Part shown: positions 9,149 through 17,681 of the stretch, piece by piece
Position numbering within the stretch: the first letter of the stretch is position 1
Layout of the letters: each line of letters begins with the position of its first letter
Assembly: GCF_011045125.1 (NCBI RefSeq)
Contig: NZ_JAAKZF010000011.1
Coordinates: 1-64,000 of the forward strand
Origin: Allomesorhizobium camelthorni
GTDB taxonomy: Bacteria; Pseudomonadota; Alphaproteobacteria; Rhizobiales; Rhizobiaceae
Direction of reading: 5' to 3'
DNA: 64,000 bases
Notes under the pieces: generated by a model
The model's database searches: none
Told to the model about the DNA's origin: nothing
Seen by the model: only the letters and a program-made list of their open reading frames with translations
Program-made: the position numbers and the translations under genes

Positions 9149-10408
9149 ATGAGCCTTTATGGAATGATGCGCACCGGCGTTTCTGGCATGAACGCCCAGG
9201 CCAACCGGCTCTCCGCCGTCGCCGACAACATCGCCAATTCGAGTACCACCGGCTACAAGCGCGCCACCACCGAGTTCGCTTCGCTGGTCCTGCCGAGCAC
9301 CAATGGCAACTATTCTTCCGGCGGCGTCACCACCTCGATCCGCAATTCGATCAGCCAGCAGGGCGACCTGAAATTCACCACGTCGGGCAGCGATCTGGCG
9401 ATCAACGGCAACGGCTTCTTCGTGGTCCAGGGCCCCGGCGGCACGCCGGTGCTGACCAGGGCCGGCTCCTTCGTTCCGGACGGCGAAGGCCGTCTCGTCA
9501 ACGCCGCCGGCTACCAGCTCCTCGGCTACAGCTTCGCCAACGGCGTGCCGAGCGCAGCCGCAAACGGCTTCGGCGGGCTCGAACCCGTAACCCTCGCGCA
9601 GAACGAGCTCGTCGCCTCGCCGACCACCACCGGTGTATTTACCGCCAATCTGCCGGCCGGCGCTACGGTTGTTCCCGCGGCCAACCTGCCCTCGGCCAAT
9701 GCGGCGACGGCCACCTATTCGGCCAAGTCCTCGCTGATCACCTACGACAATCTCGGCGGCGAGGTTCTGCTCGACGTCTACTTCACCAAGACCGGCGCAA
9801 ACACCTGGGAGGTTGCCGTCTACAATCAGGCGAATGCGGCACCCAACACCTCGTTCCCCTATACCGCGCCGGCGCTCGCTACCCAGACGCTGACCTTCAG
9901 CGCCACGGATGGCAAGCTTGCGGGAGCAAGCGCCACCGACATCACCATTCCGATCCCCGGCGGCCTGTCGCTCGACCTCGACCTCGCCAAGACAACGCAA
10001 CTTGCCGAGACCTACACGCTGCTCGACGCCAAGGTGAACGGCAACGCGCCGAGCGCCATCGACGGCATCGAGATCAGCCAGGACGGCACGGTCTTTGCGA
10101 ATTACGAGAACGGTTCGTCGCGCGCGCTCTACCGCATCCCGATCGCCAATGTCGCCAGCCCCGACCAGCTTCTAGTCATGCCGGGCAACGTCTTCGCCGA
10201 AAGCCCCGAATCCGGTGCTGTGCAGATCGGCTTCGCCAACGAGGCCGGGCGCGGCAGCGTCATGTCGGGCGCGCTGGAGAATTCCAACGTCGACGTCGCC
10301 GAGGAACTGACCAACATGATCGAGTCGCAGCGCAGCTACACGGCCAACTCGAAAGTGTTCCAGACCGGCGCCGACCTCATGGACATCCTGGTTAACCTGA
10401 AGAGGTAA
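9149..10408 (+). CDS. flgE: Flagellar hook protein FlgE
   Basis: Structural subunit of the hook, 419 residues, exported through the flagellar apparatus. The N-terminal rod/hook motif (about 1-60) includes MNAQANRLSAVADNIAN and STTGYKR; the central FlgE D2 domain runs about 150-330; the C-terminal rod-hook domain ends SNVDVAEELTNMIESQRSY, then VFQTGADLMDILVNL. The start is supported by a GAGGAG-type ribosome site. It is the first gene of a run flgE-flgK-flgL-flaF-flbT-flgD with short gaps or overlaps, which suggests one transcript. Confidence 0.97.
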   Translation: MSLYGMMRTGVSGMNAQANRLSAVADNIANSSTTGYKRATTEFASLVLPSTNGNYSSGGVTTSIRNSISQQGDLKFTTSGSDLAINGNGFFVVQGPGGTPVLTRAGSFVPDGEGRLVNAAGYQLLGYSFANGVPSAAANGFGGLEPVTLAQNELVASPTTTGVFTANLPAGATVVPAANLPSANAATATYSAKSSLITYDNLGGEVLLDVYFTKTGANTWEVAVYNQANAAPNTSFPYTAPALATQTLTFSATDGKLAGASATDITIPIPGGLSLDLDLAKTTQLAETYTLLDAKVNGNAPSAIDGIEISQDGTVFANYENGSSRALYRIPIANVASPDQLLVMPGNVFAESPESGAVQIGFANEAGRGSVMSGALENSNVDVAEELTNMIESQRSYTANSKVFQTGADLMDILVNLKR

Positions 10409-10440
10409 GCCGCAAGGCGAGAGCCTGATTGAGATAAAGC

Positions 10441-11904
10441 ATGTCGCTGTCTACCGCACTGAGCATCGCACAATCGTCGATTCTGAATACCGGGCGTCAG
10501 ACCAGCGTCGTTTCCCGCAATGTCCTGGAGAGCCAGAACCCCGATTACGCGCGCCGCTCGGCCGTTGTGTCGAGTTCGGCGCCCGGCGCCCGCGTCGTCG
10601 AAATCCATCGCGCGACCAACGAGCAGCTGTTTCGCCAGAACCTTTCGGCGCAGTCCGCCTGGAGCGGTCAGGGCGCGCTCTATTACGGCATGGAGCAACT
10701 CGGCCTGGCGGTGAACGGCGTCGATAACGCCACCTCGCCGGCCAACGCGATCGGCGAATTGCAAAAGGCGCTGCAGCTTTATTCGGCCTCGCCTTCAAAC
10801 GGCAATCTCGCCGCTAACGCGGTCAACGCCGCCCGCCAGGTCGTGCGTGGCCTCAACGACGCCTCCACCTCCATCCAGACCTTCCGCGTCCAGACCGACC
10901 AGGAGATCGCCACCGCCGTCAACGAGCTGAACACGCTGCTCGCCGATTTTGAGGCTGCCAACAACAGCGTCATCAACGGCACCCGCGCCGGCCGTAACAC
11001 TTCGGACGCGCTCGACCAGCGCGACGCCATACTGAAGAAGATCGCCGATTATGTTCCGGTGTCGAGCTTCAAGCGCGGCGACAACGACATGGTGCTGATG
11101 ACCATGGACGGCACGACCCTGTTCGAGGCCGTGCCGCGCACCGTCAGCTTTCAGCCCTCGACCGCCTATGCCGCGGGCATGACCGGCAATGCCGTCTATG
11201 TCGACGGCGTGCCCATCGCCACTGCAACCGGCGGCAATACCAATGCCTCCGGTAAGATCGCCGGCCTGGTGCAGCTGCGCGACAGCGTCTCCTCGACGAT
11301 GCAGAGCCAGCTCGACGAGATCGCGCGCGGCCTGATCACCGCCTTCGCCGAGACCGACCAGACCGGCGGCGCGGCTCCCGATGCGCCGGGCCTCTTCACC
11401 TGGACGGGCGCGCCAGGCATGCCGCCTGCGGGAACGCTGGTCGACGGTCTCGCCGCAACCATCCGCCTCAACGCCGCGATGGACCCGAGCGTCGGCGGCA
11501 ATCCGCAATTGCTGCGCGACGGCGGCGCCAATGGCGCGGCCTATGTCGCCAACACCACCGGCGGCGCCTCCTACGCCGAGCTGCTGATCGCCTATGGCGA
11601 CCGTCTCGAACAGCCCATGGCCTTCGACAACGCCGCCGGCAATGGCGCCAATTCCAGCCTGGTCAACTATTCAACCAGCGCCATCGGCTGGTTCGAGGGC
11701 CTGCGCCAGGAGGCCTTCCGCGCCGCCGAATCCAAGGAAGCGCTGGCGGTGCGCACCGCCGAGGCGCTGTCCAACGAGACCGGCGTCAATGTCGACATGG
11801 AAATGTCGCTGCTGCTCGATCTCGAACATTCCTACGAGGCCTCCGCCCGCCTGATCAAGGCGGTCGACGACATGCTGGCCTCGCTCCTGGCGGCGGTGAG
11901 GTAG
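10441..11904 (+). CDS. flgK: Hook-filament junction protein FlgK
   Basis: First junction protein between hook and filament (HAP1), 487 residues. The N-terminal helix region (LSIAQSSILNTGRQTSVVS) and the motif LDQRDAILKKIADYVPV at about 190-205 are typical. The C-terminal end (NVDMEMSLLLDLEHSYEASA) shows the conserved FlgK tail pattern. It lies 32 bp after flgE and 4 bp before flgL. The ribosome site is weak, so translation may be coupled to flgE. Confidence 0.95.
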   Translation: MSLSTALSIAQSSILNTGRQTSVVSRNVLESQNPDYARRSAVVSSSAPGARVVEIHRATNEQLFRQNLSAQSAWSGQGALYYGMEQLGLAVNGVDNATSPANAIGELQKALQLYSASPSNGNLAANAVNAARQVVRGLNDASTSIQTFRVQTDQEIATAVNELNTLLADFEAANNSVINGTRAGRNTSDALDQRDAILKKIADYVPVSSFKRGDNDMVLMTMDGTTLFEAVPRTVSFQPSTAYAAGMTGNAVYVDGVPIATATGGNTNASGKIAGLVQLRDSVSSTMQSQLDEIARGLITAFAETDQTGGAAPDAPGLFTWTGAPGMPPAGTLVDGLAATIRLNAAMDPSVGGNPQLLRDGGANGAAYVANTTGGASYAELLIAYGDRLEQPMAFDNAAGNGANSSLVNYSTSAIGWFEGLRQEAFRAAESKEALAVRTAEALSNETGVNVDMEMSLLLDLEHSYEASARLIKAVDDMLASLLAAVR

Positions 11905-11908
11905 CGCC

Positions 11909-12955
11909 ATGAAGACCTCCTTCGTCTCCTCCGCCGCCGTATCGCAGGCGATGCGCTATTCGCTGGTCCGCTCGCAGGGCGACCTCGTCAAGGCGCAGAA
12001 GGAAGTCTCGACCGGCAAGGTCGCCGACGCCGGCCTGGCGCTCGGCGCGCGCACCGCTTCGTCCATCTCGTTCGCCCGCGACTTTGAGCGGCTGAACGGC
12101 ATCGTCGATTCCAACGGCCTGGTCTCGTCCCGCCTTTCGGCCACGCAAAAAGCGCTCGACCAGATCACCCTGGCCGCGCAGGATTTCCTCGCCACGCTCA
12201 CCTCCGCCTCGTCCGGCGACGCGCTTTCCGACGTCACCCAGGCGAGCGGCGAGGCGACGCTCGAGGCACTGACCGCGCTCCTGAACAGCAGCTTCAACGG
12301 AGAGCACCTCTTCGCCGGCACCAACACCGACGTGAAGCCGCTCGACGATTTCACCGCCGCCGGCTCCACCGCCAAGGCGGCGTTCGATGCGGCCTTCCTC
12401 GCGCATTTCGGCGTCGCGCAGAACGATCCGGCAGCAAGCGCCATCACCAAGCCGGACATGGAGGCGTTCCTCACCGCCGTCGAGCCGCAATTCACCGGCC
12501 CCGGCTGGCAGGCCAACTGGTCCAACGCCACCGACCAGGCGATCGTCAGCCGCATCGCGCTCAACGAGACTGCGGTCACCTCGGTCAGCGCCAACAATGA
12601 CGGCGTGCGCAAGCTTGCGATGGCCGCCGCCACGATCAGCGATCTCCTGTCGAGCGAAGTCAGCATCGCCGGCCAGTCGGCCGCGATAGCGCGGGCGGTC
12701 ACCCTGGTCGGCGAGGCGATCGCCGATCTCGGCACGCTGCGGGCAGAGACCGGCATCACCGAAAAGCGCGTCACCGACGCCAGCCAGCGCATAAAGCTGC
12801 AGTCGGACCTGTTCGAGCGGCAGATCCTCGACCTCGAAGGCGTCGATCCCTACGAGGCCTCGACCCGGGTCGCCGACCTGCTCTCCCACATCGAGACCTC
12901 ATACGCGCTCACCGCGCGCATACAGCAACTGAGCTTCCTGAGATTCCTGGGGTAA
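11909..12955 (+). CDS. flgL: Hook-filament junction protein FlgL
   Basis: Second junction protein (HAP3), flagellin-like, 348 residues. The N-terminal coil includes SVSRLRY-like residues AMRYSLVRSQGDLVKAQKEV and the flagellin-type pattern STGKVADAGLALG. The motif NSSFNGEHLFAGTNTDVKPL at about 130-150 is diagnostic for FlgL, and the C-terminal helix ends ETSYALTARIQQLSFLRFL. It directly follows flgK and precedes flaF by 5 bp. Confidence 0.95.
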   Translation: MKTSFVSSAAVSQAMRYSLVRSQGDLVKAQKEVSTGKVADAGLALGARTASSISFARDFERLNGIVDSNGLVSSRLSATQKALDQITLAAQDFLATLTSASSGDALSDVTQASGEATLEALTALLNSSFNGEHLFAGTNTDVKPLDDFTAAGSTAKAAFDAAFLAHFGVAQNDPAASAITKPDMEAFLTAVEPQFTGPGWQANWSNATDQAIVSRIALNETAVTSVSANNDGVRKLAMAAATISDLLSSEVSIAGQSAAIARAVTLVGEAIADLGTLRAETGITEKRVTDASQRIKLQSDLFERQILDLEGVDPYEASTRVADLLSHIETSYALTARIQQLSFLRFLG

Positions 12956-12960
12956 GGGCA

Positions 12961-13308
12961 ATGTACCAATTTTCCTATGCCGACATTCAGACCGACTCGG
13001 TGGCCGACGCCAAGGACCGCGAGCGGCAGTTGCTGACCCGGTCGATCGATCTCCTGACCACCGCCAGTTCGGTCGGCACGAATTCCATGGAAGCGATCGA
13101 GGCTCTCCATTTCACCAACCGCGTCTGGACCTCCTTCGTCGAGGATCTCGGCAATCCCGAAAACGCTTTGCCCAAGGAGCTGCGCGCCAACCTCATCTCC
13201 ATCGGCCTTTGGCTGCTGCGCGAGGCCGAGGAGGTCCGCCAGGGCCGCTCCGACAATTTCGAGGGGCTGATCGAGGTCTCGCAGATCATTCGGGACGGCA
13301 TCCAATGA
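12961..13308 (+). CDS. flaF: Flagellar biosynthesis regulator FlaF
   Basis: Alphaproteobacterial protein that, with FlbT, controls flagellin translation and secretion in Caulobacter and Brucella; 115 residues. Conserved residues include YQFSYADIQ at the start and FTNRVWTSFVEDLGNPENALP in the middle (here cited in part: FTNRVWTSFVEDL). It is cytoplasmic, without membrane segments. Its stop overlaps the flbT ATG (ATGA), so the pair is co-translated. Confidence 0.94.
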   Translation: MYQFSYADIQTDSVADAKDRERQLLTRSIDLLTTASSVGTNSMEAIEALHFTNRVWTSFVEDLGNPENALPKELRANLISIGLWLLREAEEVRQGRSDNFEGLIEVSQIIRDGIQ

Positions 13309-13745
13309 AGAACACGCTGAAGATCTCGCTGAAGCCCAACGAGAAGATCTATCTCAACGGCGCCGTCATCAGTGTCGACCGCAAGGTGACGATCGAGCTC
13401 TTGAACGACGTGCAGTTCCTGCTGCAGAACCATGTGCTGCAGCCCGGCGAGGCGTCGACGCCGCTGCGCCAGCTCTATTTCATGCTGCAGGTGATGCTGA
13501 TGGACCCGAACGGCGCGGCCGAGGCGCGCGCCATGTTCCGCAGGTCGCTGCCGCTGCTTCTGGCGAGCTTCGACGACGCGCATATCTGCGCCACGCTGAA
13601 GCAGGTCGACCGCCTGGTCGGCGAAGGCCATGTCTACGACGCGCTGAAGGCGATCCGCGGGCTCTATCCGCTGGAAGCCCAGGCGCTCGGCTTTCCCGAG
13701 GCCGCGCCGCAGCAGCCCCGTCCGATCGCGGTTGGAGAAAACTGA
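13305..13745 (+). CDS. flbT: Flagellin post-transcriptional repressor FlbT
   Basis: RNA-acting regulator that in Caulobacter destabilises flagellin mRNA until the hook is complete, opposing FlaF; 146 residues. The N-terminus LKISLKPNEKIYLNGAV and the centre FLLQNHVLQPGEASTPLRQ match the family. The ATG at 13305, overlapping the flaF stop, gives the family length and N-terminus; an in-frame extension upstream to 13209 has no similarity. Its stop overlaps the flgD ATG by one base. Confidence 0.94.
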   Translation: MKNTLKISLKPNEKIYLNGAVISVDRKVTIELLNDVQFLLQNHVLQPGEASTPLRQLYFMLQVMLMDPNGAAEARAMFRRSLPLLLASFDDAHICATLKQVDRLVGEGHVYDALKAIRGLYPLEAQALGFPEAAPQQPRPIAVGEN

Positions 13746-14152
13746 TGAACGTCCAGATGAACACGGCGCAGACGTCGACTGCCAATTCGACCGACCAGAC
13801 CTCCAAGACGGCGGTCGACTACCAGTCCTTCCTGAAGCTGCTGGTCGCCGAGATGAAGAACCAGGATCCGACCAATCCGATGGATTCGACGCAGTATGTG
13901 GCGCAGCTCGCCGCCTTTTCGCAGGTCGAGCAGTCCGTGCAGATCAACACCAAGCTCGACCAGCTATTGCAGTCCTCGACCCTGGCGCAGGCCGACGCGC
14001 TGATCGGGCGCACCGTCACCTCGGCCGACGGCAAGATCACCGGCAAGGTGGCCGAAGTGCGGCTCCTGTCGGACGGCATCGTCGCGGTGCTGGAAGGCGG
14101 CAAGGAGATCACTATGGGCCCCGGCGTCAAGATCGCTCCCAGCGCGTCATGA
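13745..14152 (+). CDS. flgD: Flagellar hook capping protein FlgD
   Basis: Scaffold that caps the growing hook; 135 residues. The conserved FlgD N-terminal segment is clear (YQSFLKLLVAEMKNQDPTNP, MDSTQYVAQLAAFSQVEQS). The protein is short: it ends after a small SH3-like stretch (ALIGRTVTSADGKITG) and lacks the Tudor/FnIII region of enteric FlgD, which is usual for rhizobia. The transcript would run next into a palindromic repeat and then fliQ. Confidence 0.94.
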   Translation: MNVQMNTAQTSTANSTDQTSKTAVDYQSFLKLLVAEMKNQDPTNPMDSTQYVAQLAAFSQVEQSVQINTKLDQLLQSSTLAQADALIGRTVTSADGKITGKVAEVRLLSDGIVAVLEGGKEITMGPGVKIAPSAS

Positions 14153-14200
14153 ACGGCGGACCAATTGTAGGCATTATAGGCGCATTGTCTCGCCGCCCGG

Positions 14201-14340
14201 CGCGTGTTGAGATTCAGGTCAGGCCGAGCCGAAAATGGCGAGTTTCGAGAACCGGAACGGAGCGTACGTTTAAGTACGTGAGTACCGGAAGCGCAGAAAT
14301 CGCCATTTGCAGGCCGGCATCACCTGAATATAAACACGCG
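14201..14340. repeat. RIME-like palindromic repeat, copy 1
   Basis: A 140-bp imperfect palindrome between flgD and fliQ. The ends are inverted: GCGTGTTGAGATTCAGGT at the left and the complement of ACCTGAATATAAACACGC at the right. Inner arms (AAAATGGCGAGTTTCG against the complement of GCAGAAATCGCCATT) and the centre (ACCGGAACGGAGCGTACG, then TACGTGAGTACCGGAAGCGC) are also near-symmetric. A second copy lies at 46088-46252. The right end is 2 bp from the fliQ start codon, leaving no purine-rich ribosome site. The class resembles rhizobial intergenic mosaic elements; exact family membership is not verified. Confidence 0.85.
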
Positions 14341-14342
14341 CC

Positions 14343-14609
14343 ATGAACGAGGCCGACGCCCTCGACATAGTCCAGTTCGCCATCTGGACGGTACTAACCG
14401 CGTCGGGTCCGGCGGTCGCGGTCGCCATGCTGGTCGGCGTCGCCATCGCGCTGGTCCAGGCGCTGACGCAGATCCAGGAAATCACGCTCACCTTCGTCCC
14501 GAAGATCGTCGCCATCATGCTGGTGGTTGCGTTCACCGGTCCGTTCATCGGCAGCCAGATCTCGGCCTTCACCAATGTGATCTTCGAGCGGATCGAAACG
14601 GGGTTTTAG
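14343..14609 (+). CDS. fliQ: Flagellar export gate protein FliQ
   Basis: Small membrane protein of the export gate (FliP-FliQ-FliR complex), 88 residues with two membrane helices (about 15-40 and 50-75). Motifs GVAIALVQALTQIQEITLTF and PKIVAIMLV are typical. Its start codon follows the palindromic repeat directly, with no Shine-Dalgarno sequence visible. Downstream genes on the opposite strand separate it from flhA and fliR, with which it is normally joined. Confidence 0.95.
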   Translation: MNEADALDIVQFAIWTVLTASGPAVAVAMLVGVAIALVQALTQIQEITLTFVPKIVAIMLVVAFTGPFIGSQISAFTNVIFERIETGF

Positions 14610-14656
14610 TGCGAGTAGCGGGCTGCACCGTCTTCCGGCGTTTGCGCAGGTCAAGA

Positions 14657-15457
14657 TCACACAACGAAATTTGTGCTTTTCTTCATCATTTCGCCGGTCA
14701 TCTTGCGCGCCATCGATGCCGGCATGAGCGCGTGCATGAGGCGATAAAGACGGCCGGGCATGATGCTTGGCTTGTTCGCGCTCAACGCCGCAAGCGCTTC
14801 GCTGACGCATTGCTGGACGGACAAGGGCTTTATTGGCATATCCGCCCTGGCGAAGCCCAGTTTCTCAAATATCGGGGTATCCGTCGGGCTCACCACGAGC
14901 ACGGTCAAGTTGAGCCCCAATTTTTGGAACTCGACATGGAGCCCGCGCCCCAGGGTGGACACCATTGCCTTGGTGGCCGCTGCCGTCGCGGAGTAGGGGA
15001 TGCCCTCGTCCGCTCCCATGGCGGAAACCAGTAAAACCCCGCCCTTTCCGCGGCGGGCCAGTCGCGCCCCAAAGTGGTGGGTGAGGACCAGATAGGACAT
15101 CGCATTCAGTTGTGTTATCCACCTCAAGTCCTCCTCTTTGAAGGATAAGAAGTTTCCTATTCTGCCGGCGCCGGCATTCGATACCAGGAGACCAACGTCA
15201 AGATCGGCGGTCATGTCGGCGACGACCTTTGGTCCTGCGTCATTTGCCAGGTCGGCTTCAATGACACGATAGGAAACGCCGAATTCCTGCATCAGGCTGA
15301 CCCCGATTTCCTCGAGGATCTTCGGGCGCCTTGAAACCAACACGACGTTGATGCCGCTCGCGGCAAGCCGGCGAGCGAATTCGAGGCCGATGCCGGACGA
15401 CGCGCCCGTCACGACCGCCCACGGGCCGAATCTGTCCTTGTCGAGCAACGCCCTCAT
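14657..15457 (-). CDS. SDR-family oxidoreductase with altered catalytic site
   Basis: Short-chain dehydrogenase/reductase, 266 residues, Rossmann fold with TGASSGIG (cofactor binding) and NAG motif. At the catalytic YxxxK site the sequence reads PYSATAAATKA: lysine is present, but the residue four positions before it is alanine (codon GCA), not tyrosine. A tyrosine five residues further upstream may or may not substitute. Substrate unknown. The ATG at 15457 overlaps the stop of the AhpD-like gene (ATGA), so it is the last gene of the MAPEG-AhpD-SDR minus-strand operon. A longer in-frame start at 15520 would run into the neighbour. Confidence 0.85.
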   Translation of the reverse strand: MRALLDKDRFGPWAVVTGASSGIGLEFARRLAASGINVVLVSRRPKILEEIGVSLMQEFGVSYRVIEADLANDAGPKVVADMTADLDVGLLVSNAGAGRIGNFLSFKEEDLRWITQLNAMSYLVLTHHFGARLARRGKGGVLLVSAMGADEGIPYSATAAATKAMVSTLGRGLHVEFQKLGLNLTVLVVSPTDTPIFEKLGFARADMPIKPLSVQQCVSEALAALSANKPSIMPGRLYRLMHALMPASMARKMTGEMMKKSTNFVV

Positions 15458-16059
15458 GACTGCGATTCCGTGGCTGGCACGCTTGCGGTCGTGCGTGAGG
15501 GTTTGCGACGGCGCTGCCACACGTCCTCGCCGAACTCTGCGTTGGGTGGGGCTCCGGCCAATGCGTTGGTGTAGTTCGTGATGACTTTGAGCGCGAGGCC
15601 CAATACGACCTCAAGTGCTTGGCGCGGCGAATATCCGGCTGCGAAGAAGAGTGCCTTGTCGGCGTCCGTAACCGCGCCGCGCGCATTCACCATCGCGGCA
15701 ACGAAATTTCGCAGCGCGTCAAGTTTGACGTCGGGAAGCGATTGGCCGGCTTGCAGCGCCCCGACGATTTTGGGATCGATGTTCTGGCGGCGGGCACCCC
15801 AACTGTGGGCGCTCATACAGAAGTCGCAGTCGTGCATGTAGCTGGCTGTCATCAACACGACAAATCGCTCGGTGGGTGTGAGTGAAGTTGTGTCAAACTC
15901 CGGCGCTACCGCCCGATAGCCTCTGAGTAGCGCCGGCGCTTCGGCGAACTTCGCCAGCATGCTCGGGAGGAAGCCAATTTTTGCGATAGTCGCAGTCAGC
16001 GCGTCCCTGACCTCCTCGGGTGCAGTCTCGACGGTATGCGCAGGGAATGGGTCTGTCAT
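15454..16059 (-). CDS. Carboxymuconolactone decarboxylase family (AhpD-like) protein
   Basis: A 201-residue all-helical protein with the redox motif HDCDFCMSAH (CxxC plus histidine), the signature of AhpD-like peroxidase-type members of this family. Role: probably peroxide or organic hydroperoxide reduction; substrate unknown. Preceded by AAGGAG. Its leader and first codons (MTDPF) are nearly identical to those of the MAPEG gene 500 bp upstream, pointing to a duplicated 5' region. Last residues (RRRKPSRTTASVP) are basic and likely disordered. Operon with the SDR gene by ATGA overlap. Confidence 0.88.
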   Translation of the reverse strand: MTDPFPAHTVETAPEEVRDALTATIAKIGFLPSMLAKFAEAPALLRGYRAVAPEFDTTSLTPTERFVVLMTASYMHDCDFCMSAHSWGARRQNIDPKIVGALQAGQSLPDVKLDALRNFVAAMVNARGAVTDADKALFFAAGYSPRQALEVVLGLALKVITNYTNALAGAPPNAEFGEDVWQRRRKPSRTTASVPATESQS

Positions 16060-16130
16060 TGTTGGCTCCTTGAGAATGCGGGAATGAGGACAGGATTCGC
16101 GAGGGGGCGGAGGGCCCGAGAGGCAGGGCA
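16049..16130. repeat. Duplicated leader, copy A (before AhpD-like gene)
   Basis: About 82 bp spanning the first codons, AAGGAG site and leader of the AhpD-like gene. It matches 16553-16632 at about 85 percent by eye, with one-base indels. The shared core reads TTGGCTCCTTGAGA, then TGCGGGAATG and ACAGGATTCGCGAGGG on the plus strand. Confidence 0.8.
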
Positions 16131-16152
16131 GTCATGCCCCAGTGGGAAGCGA

Positions 16153-16563
16153 TCACAGGCTGATGCGGAACGCCTCGATCACCAACACCGCACCAAGGAC
16201 AAGCCCGCCCAGATAAGTGCCGGCGGCCCCGAGAAGGCGAAGCGGGTGCGGACCGCGGTCGAATGAGCGCGTCATCATCAAGCCGATCGGATGAATGACC
16301 CGGGCGACGGTCGCAGCAATAGCAACCCACATTACCCAAAGCGGCGCGCCGGTCGCATGGAAAAACAGAAAAAGCGCCACAAAGAGCGGGACATACTCAC
16401 TGGCATTGCCCTGCGCACGGACTGCCTTGCTGAGCGGCGCCGTCGGATCCGCGGCCGGCCCGATGCCGATCTTGGTTGCGCCGCGCAAGCGCGACACATT
16501 GATAGAGAGGATGATCAACAATATCACCAGCACGGCGGCGCAGATCAGGAAGGGGTCCGTCAT
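16153..16563 (-). CDS. MAPEG-family membrane protein
   Basis: A 136-residue inner-membrane protein with four predicted helices (about 5-25, 55-80, 82-100, 112-132). The segment AVRAQGNASEYVPLFVALFL, with the Arg-x-x-Asn-x-x-Glu pattern, marks the MAPEG family (membrane-associated eicosanoid/glutathione metabolism proteins); bacterial members are linked to glutathione transfer or detoxification. The ATG at 16563 is chosen because AAGGAG precedes it at 7 nt; the open frame extends upstream without similarity. It is the first gene of the minus-strand operon facing the TetR gene. Confidence 0.85.
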   Translation of the reverse strand: MTDPFLICAAVLVILLIILSINVSRLRGATKIGIGPAADPTAPLSKAVRAQGNASEYVPLFVALFLFFHATGAPLWVMWVAIAATVARVIHPIGLMMTRSFDRGPHPLRLLGAAGTYLGGLVLGAVLVIEAFRISL

Positions 16564-16632
16564 CGTTGGCTCCTTGAGATGCGGGAATGGGAACAGGATT
16601 CGCGAGGGCGGGCGAAGGGCCGAAGAGGCAAA
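16553..16632. repeat. Duplicated leader, copy B (before MAPEG gene)
   Basis: The partner of 16049-16130, covering the same part of the gene: first codons MTDPF, AAGGAG site and upstream leader. See the finding on leader duplication. Confidence 0.8.
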
Positions 16633-16744
16633 GACAATCACGCCGATGCCGACGGGCAGCGCAATTTTCAGGGGATCGTGTCCCACGGCGGCGCGCGAGA
16701 GGGTTCCAGTAGGGAAAGCCGTGCCGAGACATGGGAAATCCGTT

Positions 16745-16764
16745 AGTCAGTTAGTTGACTGACT
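16745..16764. promoter_or_regulatory. Candidate TetR operator
   Basis: Perfect inverted repeat AGTCAGT, 6-nt spacer, ACTGACT in the region between the divergent MAPEG operon and the TetR gene. The 20-bp size and location suit a TetR-family operator controlling both sides. No experimental support. Confidence 0.5.
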
Positions 16765-16968
16765 CATACACGAACGCGACCGGCCGTCAAGCCGGGTCGC
16801 GGGCCGGCGGCGCCTTGACGATAGTTGCTGATTGGCGCGCAAAGACGCGGTCAGGATTCAAGTGTCGTCGCGGAAGGCAGAGCGAAGTCTGCCTTGTTTA
16901 GGCAGCTCTTGACGGCTTGCTCACGGCCGACTACCGTTTATGAGTTGGATAACTGACATATAGCGGTC

Positions 16969-17532
16969 ATGCCTAAACTCAAAACGGATAAACGGTCGCG
17001 CCTGATCGAAACGGCGGCCAACCTCACTTACCAGTACGGCTTTGGGAAGACCGCGCTCGCTGATATTGCCCGCGAGGCGAAGGTTCCTCTGGGAAACGTC
17101 TACTATTACTTCAAGACCAAGACCGAGATCGGCGAGGCGATTATCGCGCAACGCGTCATGGAGTTCCGAATGATGCGTCAAGAGTGGGAGAAATCGGATG
17201 CGCCTAAGGATCGGCTCTTAGCCTTTATCCAAATGACCGTCGACAACCGCTGCGCGCTGGCGCGTAGCGGTTGTCCCATCGGCTCGCTCTGCTCCGAACT
17301 CGACAAAAGCGGAGGCGATCTCGCCAGGGAGGCGAACCGTCCCTTCAATGAGCTTTTGAGCTGGATCGAGGCGCAATTCGCCACGCTCGGCAAAGGACGC
17401 GAAAAGAAAGCGCTCGCCTTGCATCTTCTTTCGGCGCTTCAGGGTGTCTCGCTTCTCGCAAATTCCTTTGACGATCCGGATTTGGTTGTGATCGAGACCG
17501 ATCAGCTCAAGAAGTGGATCCGCGCACTATGA
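16969..17532 (+). CDS. TetR/AcrR-family regulator
   Basis: A 187-residue repressor. The N-terminal helix-turn-helix (about 10-55) reads LTYQYGFGKTALADIAREAK and GNVYYYFKTKTEIGEAI. The C-terminal ligand domain resembles the TetR_C group with CPIGSLCSEL, common next to SDR and oxidoreductase genes. It faces the MAPEG-AhpD-SDR operon, with a perfect inverted repeat between, and so probably represses that operon and itself. The ribosome site is weak. Inducer unknown. Confidence 0.9.
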   Translation: MPKLKTDKRSRLIETAANLTYQYGFGKTALADIAREAKVPLGNVYYYFKTKTEIGEAIIAQRVMEFRMMRQEWEKSDAPKDRLLAFIQMTVDNRCALARSGCPIGSLCSELDKSGGDLAREANRPFNELLSWIEAQFATLGKGREKKALALHLLSALQGVSLLANSFDDPDLVVIETDQLKKWIRAL

Positions 17533-17681
17533 AACTGAATTCGAATGCAACCAAGAGAATCGGTGCCTGGGCACCGCTCAAGATGTTTCAGAAATCGCGC
17601 GAGTAGTGATGGGCAAAAGTGACTAAGCGGGAGCACGTCAGCGCCCCTACCTCCCCCATCGAAGAAGGTAAGGACGGCGCT

